Source: Stenotrophomonas sp. Marseille-Q4652 (GTDB lineage Bacteria > Pseudomonadota > Gammaproteobacteria > Xanthomonadales > Xanthomonadaceae). From it: DNA of 64,000 nt. The position numbers and the translations under genes were made by a program. Location: the NCBI RefSeq assembly GCF_916618915.1, contig NZ_CAKAKE010000001.1, positions 1,054,001 through 1,118,000 of the forward strand, read 5' to 3'. Shown here in pieces: positions 16,967 through 25,154 of the stretch; position 1 is the stretch's first letter; every line of letters starts with the position of its first letter. The notes under the pieces were generated by a model that was not told where the DNA came from, searched no databases, and was given only the letters and a program-made list of their open reading frames with translations.

Positions 16967-17350
16967 ATGAAGACGTTACTCCCCCTTGCAGCCATTGCTG
17001 CGCTGGCCATGGCCGCTCCCGTGAACATCGCCCGGGCCGCGGACATGATCCCGCCGGAACTGGCCGCCCGTAACACCGGCAAGGAAGGCATGGTCTGCGG
17101 CAAGGTCGAGAAGGCCCGCTACGCCGAAGGCTCCGAAGGCCAGCCGACCTTCCTGCACATGGGCGGCGCTTTCCCCCGCCACACCTTCTCCGCCCGCATC
17201 GCCGGCGCCAACCGCGGCAAGTTCAACTTCCCGCTGGAATCGCTGGAAGGCAAGGACGTGTGCGTGATCGGCATGATCAAGCGTGACGCATCGCGCGCCG
17301 AGATCGAAGTCAGCTCGCCGGCCGGACTGAAGCTGGCCAACATCAAGTAA
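16967..17350 (+). CDS. Small secreted protein of unknown function
   Basis: A 127-residue protein with a signal peptide ([20 protein letters not shown]..., cleavage probably after ARA near residue 24). The mature part of about 103 residues is predicted mostly beta, with two cysteines ([10 protein letters not shown] and [11 protein letters not shown]), a layout that recalls small OB-fold proteins of the periplasm. I do not recognise a specific family. It lies between cheW and MCP3, 76 bases upstream of the latter, and could be cotranscribed with it; a periplasmic ligand-binding or sensory role is possible but not shown. Confidence 0.75.
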   Translation: MKTLLPLAAIAALAMAAPVNIARAADMIPPELAARNTGKEGMVCGKVEKARYAEGSEGQPTFLHMGGAFPRHTFSARIAGANRGKFNFPLESLEGKDVCVIGMIKRDASRAEIEVSSPAGLKLANIK

Positions 17351-17426
17351 TCCGCGTGGGCGCCGGCGCTCGCCGGTGCCCGTCCCGCCGGACGGCCGTC
17401 CGGCGAGTTTCTGGAGTCCTGCCCCG

Positions 17427-19796
17427 ATGCAGTGGATCAACAACCTCAAATTGATGCCGAAGCTGATGCTCACCTTCGGCATCGTGCTGTTCGTGATGCT
17501 CATCCAGGGCATCGTGGCCTACAAGGGCCTGAGCTCGCTCGACTCGGTCACCACCGACCTTGCGCAGAAGCGGATGGAGAGCATCCGTACCGCCGGTGAG
17601 CTGCGCGGCATGGTCGGCGAGTACCGCAATGTCGCCTACCAGGGCCTCATCCGCGCCAGCGCCGACGTCAAGGCCGACGCGCAGAAGCAGAGCGTTGAGA
17701 TCCGCGCCCACATCGAGGAGGCCATCAAGGCCTATCCCAGGCTGATCGACGACCCGGCACAGCGCAAGCTGTTCGATACCTTCGTGGCCGACTGGGAAGC
17801 GGCTCTGGTTTCCTATGACTCGGTGACCGAGTTGCTGGAGCTGGAACTGCCCGACGACGCGGTGGACACCTTCGTTGGCGAGACCCGCAGCCTGCATCGC
17901 AAGGCCTCCGCCTCGCTGGGCGCGCTGATCGAGGACGAGAACCGTCGCTCGGTCGAGGCCGGCGCCGCCGCCGCGTCCACCTACAACGCCTCCGCCACCC
18001 TGACCTCGATCGCCCTGCTGGTCGGCATCGCCTGCGGCCTGGTGCTGGCATGGCTGTTCGCCCGCTCGCTGGTGCGCAACATGCAGGGCGCGGTGACCAC
18101 CGCCAACGAGATCGCCAGTGGCAAGCTCGACGGCCGCATCGATGCCTCGCGCAAGGATGAGGTCGGCGACCTGATGCGCGCCATGCAGCGCATGCAGCAC
18201 GACCTGCGCGAACGCATCGAGGCCGACGCCCGCGTCGCCGCCGAGAACCTGCGTATCCGCACCGCGCTGGACTGCTCCACCACCGGCGTCTACATCACCG
18301 ATCCGGAACTGAAGATCGTCTACGCCAACCCGGCACTGGAAGGCCTGCTGCGCTCCCATGCCGAGGATGTCGTGGTCGCCCTACCGCAGTTCGACCCGGC
18401 CGAGCCGCTGGTCGGCAAGTCCGTGTCCTACCTGGAACACAACGGCACCGTGGACCAGGACACCGCGTCCAAGCTGGCACGCGATGGCGTGGTCCGCCGC
18501 CCGATGCAGTACGGCGATGCGATCTTCGCGCAGATCATCAGCACCATCCGCGACGCCGATGGCGAGCCGGTCGGCAACGTCGTCGAGTGGCGTGACCGCA
18601 CCGCGGAAGTCCAGGTCGAGCAGGAAGTGGCGCATGTGATCCGCGCCGCCGCGGCCGGCGACCTCTCCGAGCGTGTCGAAGCCGAAGGCAAGGAAGGCTT
18701 CTTCCTGCAGCTGGCCCAGCAGATCAACAGCCTGCTGGACGCCAACACCAACAGCATCGAGCAGATCTCCAACCTGCTGTCGGCGCTGTCGCATGGCGAC
18801 CTGACCGTGCGCATGCACGGCGACTTCCAGGGCGTGTTTGCCCGGATGCGCGACGACGCCAATGCCACGGCCGAACAGCTGACCGGCATCGTCAGCCGCA
18901 TCAAGCAGTCGTCGGTGGCCATCAACGCCGCCGCCACCGAGATCGCCAGCGGCAACGCCGACCTGTCGCGTCGTACCGAGCAGCAGGCCGCCAACCTGGA
19001 AGAGACCGCCGCCTCGATGGAGGAACTGACCTCCACCGTGCGCCAGAACGCCGAATCGGCCCGCCAGGCCAACCAGCTGGCCATCGGTGCCGCCTCGGTC
19101 GCCTCGCAGGGCGGCGAAGTGGTTGGCCAGGTGGTGACCACGATGAGCGCGATCGAGCAGTCCTCCAAGAAGATCGCCGACATCATCTCGGTCATCGACG
19201 GCATCGCCTTCCAGACCAACATCCTGGCGCTCAACGCCGCGGTGGAAGCCGCCCGTGCCGGTGAACAGGGTCGCGGCTTTGCGGTCGTGGCCTCGGAAGT
19301 GCGCACCCTGGCCCAGCGTTCGGCCGGTGCCGCCAAGGAGATCAAGGGCCTGATCGACGATTCGGTGGACAAGGTGTCCACCGGCTCCACCCTGGTCCGC
19401 AAGGCCGGCACCACCATGGGCGAGATCGTGACCAGCGTGCAGCGCGTGACCGACATCATGGCCGAGATCTCCGCGGCGTCGCAGGAGCAGTCCAGCGGCA
19501 TCGAGCAGGTCAACCAGACCGTCACCCAGATGGACGAAACCACCCAGCAGAACGCCGCGCTGGTGGAGGAAGCCACCGCTGCCGCCCGGTCGATGGAAGA
19601 ACAGGCCATCCATCTCGCCAACGAGGTGGCGGTGTTCAAGCTGGACGAGAAGTTCGTGGCCGATGCCAGTCCTGCTCCGCGTGCCGCCGCTCCCGTCGCC
19701 CCGCGTCCCGTGGCCGCACCAGCCGCCCCTGCCCCGCGCAAGGCAGCCCGCGTAGCCGCGGTGGAAACCACCGACTCGGACTGGCAGGAGTTCTGA
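17427..19796 (+). CDS. Methyl-accepting chemotaxis protein 3 with PAS domain
   Basis: A 789-residue MCP starting at ATG 17427. TM1 (about 10-32), a periplasmic four-helix domain (about 33-190), TM2 ([17 protein letters not shown], about 193-212) and HAMP are followed by a cytoplasmic PAS domain (about 275-390: [19 protein letters not shown] ... [11 protein letters not shown]), then further HAMP-like units and the signalling hairpin. The PAS has no obvious heme- or flavin-binding signature, so the internal cue is unknown. The C-terminus is DSDWQEF after an Ala/Pro linker: a CheR/CheB-docking pentapeptide. An intrinsic terminator follows directly. Confidence 0.93.
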   Translation: MQWINNLKLMPKLMLTFGIVLFVMLIQGIVAYKGLSSLDSVTTDLAQKRMESIRTAGELRGMVGEYRNVAYQGLIRASADVKADAQKQSVEIRAHIEEAIKAYPRLIDDPAQRKLFDTFVADWEAALVSYDSVTELLELELPDDAVDTFVGETRSLHRKASASLGALIEDENRRSVEAGAAAASTYNASATLTSIALLVGIACGLVLAWLFARSLVRNMQGAVTTANEIASGKLDGRIDASRKDEVGDLMRAMQRMQHDLRERIEADARVAAENLRIRTALDCSTTGVYITDPELKIVYANPALEGLLRSHAEDVVVALPQFDPAEPLVGKSVSYLEHNGTVDQDTASKLARDGVVRRPMQYGDAIFAQIISTIRDADGEPVGNVVEWRDRTAEVQVEQEVAHVIRAAAAGDLSERVEAEGKEGFFLQLAQQINSLLDANTNSIEQISNLLSALSHGDLTVRMHGDFQGVFARMRDDANATAEQLTGIVSRIKQSSVAINAAATEIASGNADLSRRTEQQAANLEETAASMEELTSTVRQNAESARQANQLAIGAASVASQGGEVVGQVVTTMSAIEQSSKKIADIISVIDGIAFQTNILALNAAVEAARAGEQGRGFAVVASEVRTLAQRSAGAAKEIKGLIDDSVDKVSTGSTLVRKAGTTMGEIVTSVQRVTDIMAEISAASQEQSSGIEQVNQTVTQMDETTQQNAALVEEATAAARSMEEQAIHLANEVAVFKLDEKFVADASPAPRAAAPVAPRPVAAPAAPAPRKAARVAAVETTDSDWQEF

Positions 19797-19823
19797 TCCC
19801 GCCTTGCCGCTGATGAAAACCAG

Positions 19824-19858
19824 AGGCCCCGATGCAGTGCATCGGGGCCTTTTCCTTG
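19824..19858 (+). terminator. Intrinsic terminator after MCP3
   Basis: AGGCCCCGAT (19824-19833) pairs with ATCGGGGCCT (19841-19850) around a 7-base loop, followed by TTTCCTT. Strong stem with a moderate T run. Confidence 0.8.
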
Positions 19859-19958
19859 CGCAGTGCAAGGAGCGTGTCGCGACGGGCCCGCTCCACTCGT
19901 GCTCTGGTCGATGTGTGATGCCGCCACGCGGTTCTGCGAGTTGGATTTCCGGTGTCGG

Positions 19959-19985
19959 TCAATGCCGTGCCGCAGCCGCCGATAA
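19959..19985 (+). promoter_or_regulatory. FliA-type promoter upstream of the MCP relic
   Basis: TCAA (19959-19962), 15 bases, GCCGATAA (19978-19985), a perfect -10. The promoter region (about 19900-20000) aligns with that of MCP4 (about 20285-20400): both have TGGTC..TGTGTGA upstream and share AGCCGCCGATA at the -10 with the same spacing. It drives no intact gene now. Confidence 0.65.
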
Positions 19986-20067
19986 AGCAAAGCGGGTCGT
20001 TCGGGAACCAGACCCGCCCGGTTCCTGCAAGTCGCTACACGTTGCCACGCACGATTCCCGCCGTTGG

Positions 20068-20184
20068 ATGTCCCGACGGTGTGGCCCAGGCCGCGGCCCA
20101 CCCTGCTCCCCGCCAAAGCCTGGCCGGCCAAACCGACCCAGTTACCCGGCTGAAACGAGGAATCCAGACTGGCAGGAGTTCTGA
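20068..20184 (+). pseudogene. Collapsed MCP gene, C-terminal DWQEF remnant
   Basis: The 18 bases GACTGGCAGGAGTTCTGA at 20167-20184 are identical to the last 18 bases of MCP3 and encode the tail DWQEF plus stop. In the same frame an ATG at 20068 would give a 38-residue Pro/Arg-rich peptide ending NPDWQEF. In another frame, bases around 20080-20140 read VAQAAAHPAPRQSLAGQ, which looks like an MCP Ala/Pro linker, so a frameshift plus a large internal deletion is the simplest history. There is no good ribosome-binding site at 20068. Alternatively it is a functional mini-gene making a free CheR-docking peptide; I consider that less likely. Confidence 0.6.
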
Positions 20185-20344
20185 GCTGCCGGTGATCCGT
20201 GCAGTGCCGGAAACCCGTGGATCGCGCCGGGGCAGCCGGTGTCCGGCACTGCAAGGGATGTGCCGATTCCTCCCTGGTCCGCCCGGTCCATTGGTCAATG
20301 TGTGACGGCCGCACGGCGTTTTCCGATAGCCGCTGCAAAGCCCC

Positions 20345-20371
20345 TCAACCTCGGCCGATAGCCGCCGATAG
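20345..20371 (+). promoter_or_regulatory. Probable FliA promoter for MCP4-cheR-cheD-cheB
   Basis: TCAA (20345-20348), 15 bases, GCCGATAG (20364-20371). A second GCCGATAG copy at 20354-20361, with GCAA at 20335-20338, is offset by 10 bases, so two overlapping start points are possible. The MCP4 ATG is 77 bases downstream. Confidence 0.65.
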
Positions 20372-20448
20372 ATAGACGAGTCCTTCAGGGCCCGGTCGGT
20401 TTTCCGTGCCCTGCAGCCTGTCATCGCATTGCCCTGCACGAGTACCTG

Positions 20449-22608
20449 ATGAAAGTCTTCCAGTTCTGGTCCAGCTACATTTCCAACATCTCGGTCCGCC
20501 GCAAGTTCAACCTGCTGACCGGCCTGATCGCAGTTGGCGTGATCCTGCTGTCGGTGTGCGCCGCACGCATGCAATACCTGGACCTGCGCAATACCCAGCA
20601 GCAGGCATTGAAGGTGCAGGTCGAACTGACCTACGGCGTCCTGGACCACTACAGGACGCTGATCGAGACCGGCGAGCTTCCGGAGGAAACCGCCAAGGAA
20701 GCCGCGCTGGCGGCGCTTGAGAAGATGCGCGCCGATGGCGACGTCTACTACTACACGGTCTACGACACCGACCACAACATGCTGATGCACCCGTTCCGCA
20801 AGGACCTGCTGCACACCAACGTGAAGGACTACCGCACCGAGGACGGGGTGCAGGTGTACGTGGAACAGGTGGAGGCCGCGCTTGCCGGCGGCGGCTTCGT
20901 CTCCTTCCTGTGGGCCAAGCCCGGGGGCGAAGGCTCGGTCGAGAAGGCCACCTACGCCGGGCTCTACAAGCCGTTCAACTGGGTCATCACCACCGGCGTC
21001 TACATGGACGACATCCAGCACCAGGCCATGGCCTTCACCATGGTGATGACCTTCGCCGGCGGCCTGGTGGTGCTGGTGGTGTTCGGCCTGAGCTGGGTGA
21101 TCGGCAACCGCATCGCGATCCCGATGCGCCGTGCCACCTCCGTGGCTGATGCCATCGCCAGCGGCCGCCTGGACAACGTCATCGGCAAGCAGCCGCGTGA
21201 CGAGGCCGGCCAGTTGCTGGAAAGCATGCACCGCATGCAGGACCAGCTGCAGTCGGTGATCGCTGCCCAGGGCGAGATGGCCAGCCGCCACGATGCCGGC
21301 GAGCTGAGCTTCCGCATGGACGACAGCCGCTTCCCCGGCGACTACGGCCGCATGGTCCGCGACAGCAACGAACTGGTCGCTGCCCACGTGCAGGTACAGA
21401 ACCGCCTGATCGAGGTCATGAAGCACTACGCCGCCGGCGACCTGTCGGTGGACATGGACCGCCTGCCCGGCGAGAAGGCCGCCATCACCGAGGCGATGGA
21501 CGCCACCAAGGCCAACCTGTCGGCGATCAATGCCGAGATCCGCCACCTGGCCACGGCCGCCGCGGCCGGTGATTTCAGCCAGCGCGGCGACGAGGCCCGC
21601 TTCCAGCATGACTTCCGCGCGATGGTCGCTGGCCTGAACCAGCTGATGGAAACCACCGACGGCAACCTGGGCCAGCTGTCCTCGCTGCTGCAGGCCATCG
21701 CCCGCGGCGACCTGACCGTGCGCATGGATGGCGACTTCCGCGGCGTGTTTGCCCGCATGCGTGATGACGCCAATGCCACCGTCGCCCAGCTGACCACCAT
21801 CATCAGCCGCATCCAGACCGCTGCCGACAGCATCAGCCTGGCCGCCGGCGAGATCGCCTCGGGCAACAGCGACCTCTCGCGTCGCACCGAGCAGCAGGCC
21901 GCCAACCTGGAAGAAACCGCCGCCTCGATGGAGGAGCTGACCTCCACCGTGCGCCAGAACGCCGAGCACGCCCGCCAGGCCAACCAGCTGGCGATCGGTG
22001 CGCACAGCGTCGCCTCGCAGGGTGGCCAGGTCGTGGGCCAGGTCGTGACCACGATGTCGGCCATCGAGGCCTCGTCGAAGAAGATCGCCGACATCATCTC
22101 GGTCATCGATGGCATCGCCTTCCAGACCAACATCCTGGCGCTCAACGCCGCGGTGGAAGCCGCCCGTGCCGGTGAGCAGGGCCGCGGCTTCGCCGTGGTG
22201 GCCTCGGAAGTGCGCACCCTGGCCCAGCGTTCGGCCGGTGCCGCCAAGGAGATCAAGACCCTGATCGACGACTCGGTCGAGAAGGTGTCCGAGGGCTCGG
22301 CGCTGGTCAACCAGGCCGGCAGCACCATGGGCGAGATCGTGACCTCGGTACAGCGGGTGACCGACATCATGGCCGAGATCTCCGCCGCCTCGCAGGAGCA
22401 GTCGGCCGGCATCGAGCAGGTCAACCAGACCGTGACCCAGATGGACGAAACCACCCAGCAGAACGCCGCGCTGGTGGAGGAAGCCACCGCCGCCGCGCGC
22501 TCGATGGAGGAACAGGCCACCCAGCTGACCGAAGCCGTCGCCGTGTTCCGTATCGCCTCCACCGCGGCCGAGCCGGCACCGCGCCGTCAGCCTGAAGCCG
22601 CGTACTGA
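20449..22608 (+). CDS. Methyl-accepting chemotaxis protein 4 with sCache domain
   Basis: A 719-residue MCP. TM1 (about 20-40), a single-Cache periplasmic domain closely like that of MCP2 ([40 protein letters not shown]), TM2 ([18 protein letters not shown], about 200-220), HAMP, further HAMP-like units and the conserved signalling hairpin. The tail ends RRQPEAAY and lacks the W-x-x-F pentapeptide of MCP2 and MCP3. It is followed after 19 bases by cheR, so it is likely the first gene of the cheR-cheD-cheB operon. Confidence 0.93.
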   Translation: MKVFQFWSSYISNISVRRKFNLLTGLIAVGVILLSVCAARMQYLDLRNTQQQALKVQVELTYGVLDHYRTLIETGELPEETAKEAALAALEKMRADGDVYYYTVYDTDHNMLMHPFRKDLLHTNVKDYRTEDGVQVYVEQVEAALAGGGFVSFLWAKPGGEGSVEKATYAGLYKPFNWVITTGVYMDDIQHQAMAFTMVMTFAGGLVVLVVFGLSWVIGNRIAIPMRRATSVADAIASGRLDNVIGKQPRDEAGQLLESMHRMQDQLQSVIAAQGEMASRHDAGELSFRMDDSRFPGDYGRMVRDSNELVAAHVQVQNRLIEVMKHYAAGDLSVDMDRLPGEKAAITEAMDATKANLSAINAEIRHLATAAAAGDFSQRGDEARFQHDFRAMVAGLNQLMETTDGNLGQLSSLLQAIARGDLTVRMDGDFRGVFARMRDDANATVAQLTTIISRIQTAADSISLAAGEIASGNSDLSRRTEQQAANLEETAASMEELTSTVRQNAEHARQANQLAIGAHSVASQGGQVVGQVVTTMSAIEASSKKIADIISVIDGIAFQTNILALNAAVEAARAGEQGRGFAVVASEVRTLAQRSAGAAKEIKTLIDDSVEKVSEGSALVNQAGSTMGEIVTSVQRVTDIMAEISAASQEQSAGIEQVNQTVTQMDETTQQNAALVEEATAAARSMEEQATQLTEAVAVFRIASTAAEPAPRRQPEAAY

Positions 22609-22627
22609 TCCACCGGAACCGACTGCA

Positions 22628-23482
22628 ATGACCGTCTCCTCCCCCAGCACCACCACCGGTCGCGATTTCGAGTTCAGCGACCGCGATTTCCGTCGCGTCT
22701 GCGAACTGATCCACCAGCGTGCCGGCATCGCCCTGGCCCCCGCCAAGCGCGACATGGTCTATGGCCGCCTGTCGCGCCGCCTGCGGGCGCTGGGCCTGCG
22801 CTCATTCCAGGAATACCTGGACCGGCTGGAGAAGGATGGCGGTGACGAATGGCAGGCGTTCACCAACGCACTGACCACCAACCTGACCTCGTTCTTCCGC
22901 GAGCCGCACCACTTCGACAAGCTGCGCGAGGAACTGCTGCAGCGCACCCACCGCGCGCCGCTGCAGATCTGGTCGTGCGCCGCCTCCACCGGCGAGGAGC
23001 CCTACTCGCTGGCGATCACCGCCTGCGAGGCTTTCGGCACCCTGACCCCGCCGGTGCGCATCCTCGCCACCGACGTGGATACCCAGGTGCTGTCGGTCGG
23101 TGCGCAGGGCGTGTACTCGGTCGAGCGCATCGCCAACCTGGACCCGGCACTGAAGCGCCGCTATTTCCAGCGCGGCACCGGCCCCAACGAGGGCAAGTGC
23201 CGGGTGATCCCTGCCCTTCGCCAGCTGATCGAGTTCCGCCAGCTCAACCTGCTGTCGCCGCGCTATGACGTGGGCGGTCCTTACGACGCGCTGTTCTGCC
23301 GCAACGTGATGATCTATTTCGACAAGCCGACCCAGCGCGCCATCCTGTCGCGCCTGGTCGAGCACATGGGTGACGACGGCCTGCTCTACACCGGGCACTC
23401 GGAGAACTACCTGCACGCGGCCGACCTGATCCAGCCCTGCGGTCGCACCCTGTACCGCCGTGCGCAGAGGACCGGTGCATGA
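22628..23482 (+). CDS. cheR: Chemotaxis methyltransferase CheR
   Basis: A 284-residue CheR, which transfers methyl groups from S-adenosylmethionine to MCP glutamates. It has the N-terminal helical domain ([29 protein letters not shown]), the SAM-binding motif ([17 protein letters not shown]) and the catalytic-domain signature [17 protein letters not shown]. The length is that of full CheR enzymes with the beta subdomain able to bind receptor pentapeptides, consistent with the WQEF tails of MCP2 and MCP3. The 3' end overlaps cheD by four bases. Confidence 0.95.
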   Translation: MTVSSPSTTTGRDFEFSDRDFRRVCELIHQRAGIALAPAKRDMVYGRLSRRLRALGLRSFQEYLDRLEKDGGDEWQAFTNALTTNLTSFFREPHHFDKLREELLQRTHRAPLQIWSCAASTGEEPYSLAITACEAFGTLTPPVRILATDVDTQVLSVGAQGVYSVERIANLDPALKRRYFQRGTGPNEGKCRVIPALRQLIEFRQLNLLSPRYDVGGPYDALFCRNVMIYFDKPTQRAILSRLVEHMGDDGLLYTGHSENYLHAADLIQPCGRTLYRRAQRTGA

Positions 23483-24081
23483 GCCTGCCTGCCACCGCCC
23501 CCACCGATGACGTGATGCGTTATCGCGACAGCCGCTTCCAGACCACGGCGGCCAAGCTCCTGCCGACCCAGTACCTGGTGGTGGATGACAACACCGCGCT
23601 GACCACGACCCTGGGCTCGTGCGTGGCCGCGTGCCTGCGCGACCCGGTGCTGAAGATCGGCGGCATGAACCACTTCCTGCTGCCCGAGGGCAACGCCGGC
23701 GACGGCGCCCCGGCCCGCTACGGCAGTTATGCGATGGAACTGCTGATCAACGACATGCTCAAGCGCGGCGCCCACCGCAAGCGCCTGGAAGCCAAGGTCT
23801 TCGGTGGCGCCAACGTGCTCAAGGGCTTCACCAGCAACCCGGTCGGCACCCGCAACGCCGAGTTCGTGCGCCAGTACCTGCAGGCCGAGCACATCCCGAT
23901 CGTGGCCGAGGACCTGTGCGGCATCCATCCGCGCAAGATCTGGTTCTTCGCCGACACCGGCCGCGTGGTCGTGCAGCGCCTGCCGCACGCGCACGAGGCC
24001 GAAGTGGCCGCTGCAGAATCGGCCGTGCGTGCCCGCCTGTCCCAGGCCCCGGTCACCGGTGGCGTGGAGCTGTTCGAATGA
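23479..24081 (+). CDS. cheD: Chemoreceptor glutamine deamidase CheD
   Basis: A 200-residue CheD, which deamidates specific glutamines in MCPs and can also be modulated by CheY or CheC in other bacteria. The catalytic cysteine is in [14 protein letters not shown], the histidine in [11 protein letters not shown], and the family block KVFGGANVL and GGRNAEFV-like region follows. No CheC is encoded here, so the output is probably receptor maturation. Overlaps with cheR (start) and cheB (ATGA, end) show tight coupling. Confidence 0.94.
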   Translation: MSLPATAPTDDVMRYRDSRFQTTAAKLLPTQYLVVDDNTALTTTLGSCVAACLRDPVLKIGGMNHFLLPEGNAGDGAPARYGSYAMELLINDMLKRGAHRKRLEAKVFGGANVLKGFTSNPVGTRNAEFVRQYLQAEHIPIVAEDLCGIHPRKIWFFADTGRVVVQRLPHAHEAEVAAAESAVRARLSQAPVTGGVELFE

Positions 24082-25151
24082 GCGCCGCCGACAGCCCCTG
24101 CCGCGTCCTGATCGTCGACGACTCGGCCGTCGTGCGCCAGGTCCTGACCGAGATCCTGTCGCAGGATCCGGGTATCGAGGTCATCGGCTCGGCCGCCGAT
24201 CCGATCCTGGCGCGCGAGAAGATCAAGCGCCTGAATCCGGACGTGATCACGCTGGACGTGGAAATGCCGCGCATGGACGGCCTGGCCTTCCTCGAGAACC
24301 TGATGCGATTGCATCCGATTCCCGTGGTGATGGTGTCCTCGCTGACCGAGCGCGGCGCCGACACCACGCTGCAGGCACTGTCGCTGGGCGCGGTGGACTT
24401 CGTCGCCAAGCCCAAGCTCGACGTTGCCCGCGGCCTGCAGGACTACGCCCGGGAAATCACCTCCAAGGTGAAGATGGCCGCCCGTTCGCGGGTGCGTCCG
24501 CTGGGCCGTCCGCCGACGGTCAAGCACGTGCTCGGACCGCGGCAGGCACCGGCGCGTGCCAGCACCTTTCGCACCACCGACCGCCTGATCGCCATCGGCG
24601 CCTCGGCCGGCGGTACCGAGGCCCTGCGTGTGGTGCTCGAAGGCATGCCGGCCGATGCACCGGCGATCGTCATGACCCAGCACCTGCCGGCCAGCTTCAG
24701 CAGTGCCTTCGCCGAGCGCCTGGACCGCCATTCGGCGATGTCCGTGCGCGAGGCCACTGATGGCGAAGCCGTCCTGCCGGGCCATGCCTACCTGCCGCCG
24801 GGCGGCAAGCACCTGCGCATCATCCGCGACGGCGCCCGCTGGCGCTGCCGCATCGACGACGGTCCGCCGGTCAACCTGCACAAGCCGGCAGTGGACGTGT
24901 TGTTCCGTTCCGTGGCCATCAGTGCCGGACCGAACGCAGTCGGCGCCATCCTCACCGGGATGGGCGACGACGGTGCGCGCGGCCTGCTGGAAATGCTTCA
25001 GGCCGGCGCGCCAACCCTGGTACAGGACGAAGCAACCAGTGTGGTCTGGGGCATGCCCGGGGCCGCTTACAAACTTGGGGCGGCACAGGAAGTACTGCCG
25101 CTGGACCGTATCGCCGCGAGGCTGCTCGCGCTTTCGCAACAGGCCCGGTAA
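24078..25151 (+). CDS. cheB: Chemotaxis methylesterase/deamidase CheB
   Basis: A 357-residue CheB. ATG 24078 overlaps the cheD stop; the upstream extension of the frame is not coding. The receiver domain has DDSAVVR, the phosphoacceptor Asp in [12 protein letters not shown] and the lysine in FVAKPKLD. The esterase domain has the catalytic triad Ser in [11 protein letters not shown], His in MTQHLPASF and Asp in [11 protein letters not shown]. This is the only cheB in the window and must serve whichever array contains these MCPs; the cheA1 operon lacks one. Confidence 0.96.
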   Translation: MSAADSPCRVLIVDDSAVVRQVLTEILSQDPGIEVIGSAADPILAREKIKRLNPDVITLDVEMPRMDGLAFLENLMRLHPIPVVMVSSLTERGADTTLQALSLGAVDFVAKPKLDVARGLQDYAREITSKVKMAARSRVRPLGRPPTVKHVLGPRQAPARASTFRTTDRLIAIGASAGGTEALRVVLEGMPADAPAIVMTQHLPASFSSAFAERLDRHSAMSVREATDGEAVLPGHAYLPPGGKHLRIIRDGARWRCRIDDGPPVNLHKPAVDVLFRSVAISAGPNAVGAILTGMGDDGARGLLEMLQAGAPTLVQDEATSVVWGMPGAAYKLGAAQEVLPLDRIAARLLALSQQAR

Positions 25152-25154
25152 TCG

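Larger units (their letters stand above)
19797..20448. other. 652-bp stretch without an intact gene between MCP3 and MCP4
   Basis: Holds, in order, the MCP3 terminator (19824-19858), an orphan sigma-28 promoter (19959-19985), the collapsed MCP remnant ending at 20184, and the MCP4 promoter (20345-20371) with a 77-base leader. Two related promoter regions in direct repeat, each followed by MCP sequence, show that the stretch arose by duplication of a whole promoter-MCP unit followed by internal deletion. Confidence 0.7.

Noticed and set aside
19804..20068. N-terminal part of the 126-codon frame ending in DWQEF as a real gene
   Set aside because: It starts inside the MCP3 terminator region and runs through the sigma-28 promoter, so it cannot be a normal coding sequence; only the 3' part is MCP-derived.
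20035..22755. Long minus-strand open frame (906 codons) opposite MCP4, and similar ones opposite the other MCPs
   Set aside because: It is the antisense shadow of a high-GC gene: composition is repetitive His/Gly/Leu-rich, there is no domain, and the plus strand encodes a clear MCP.
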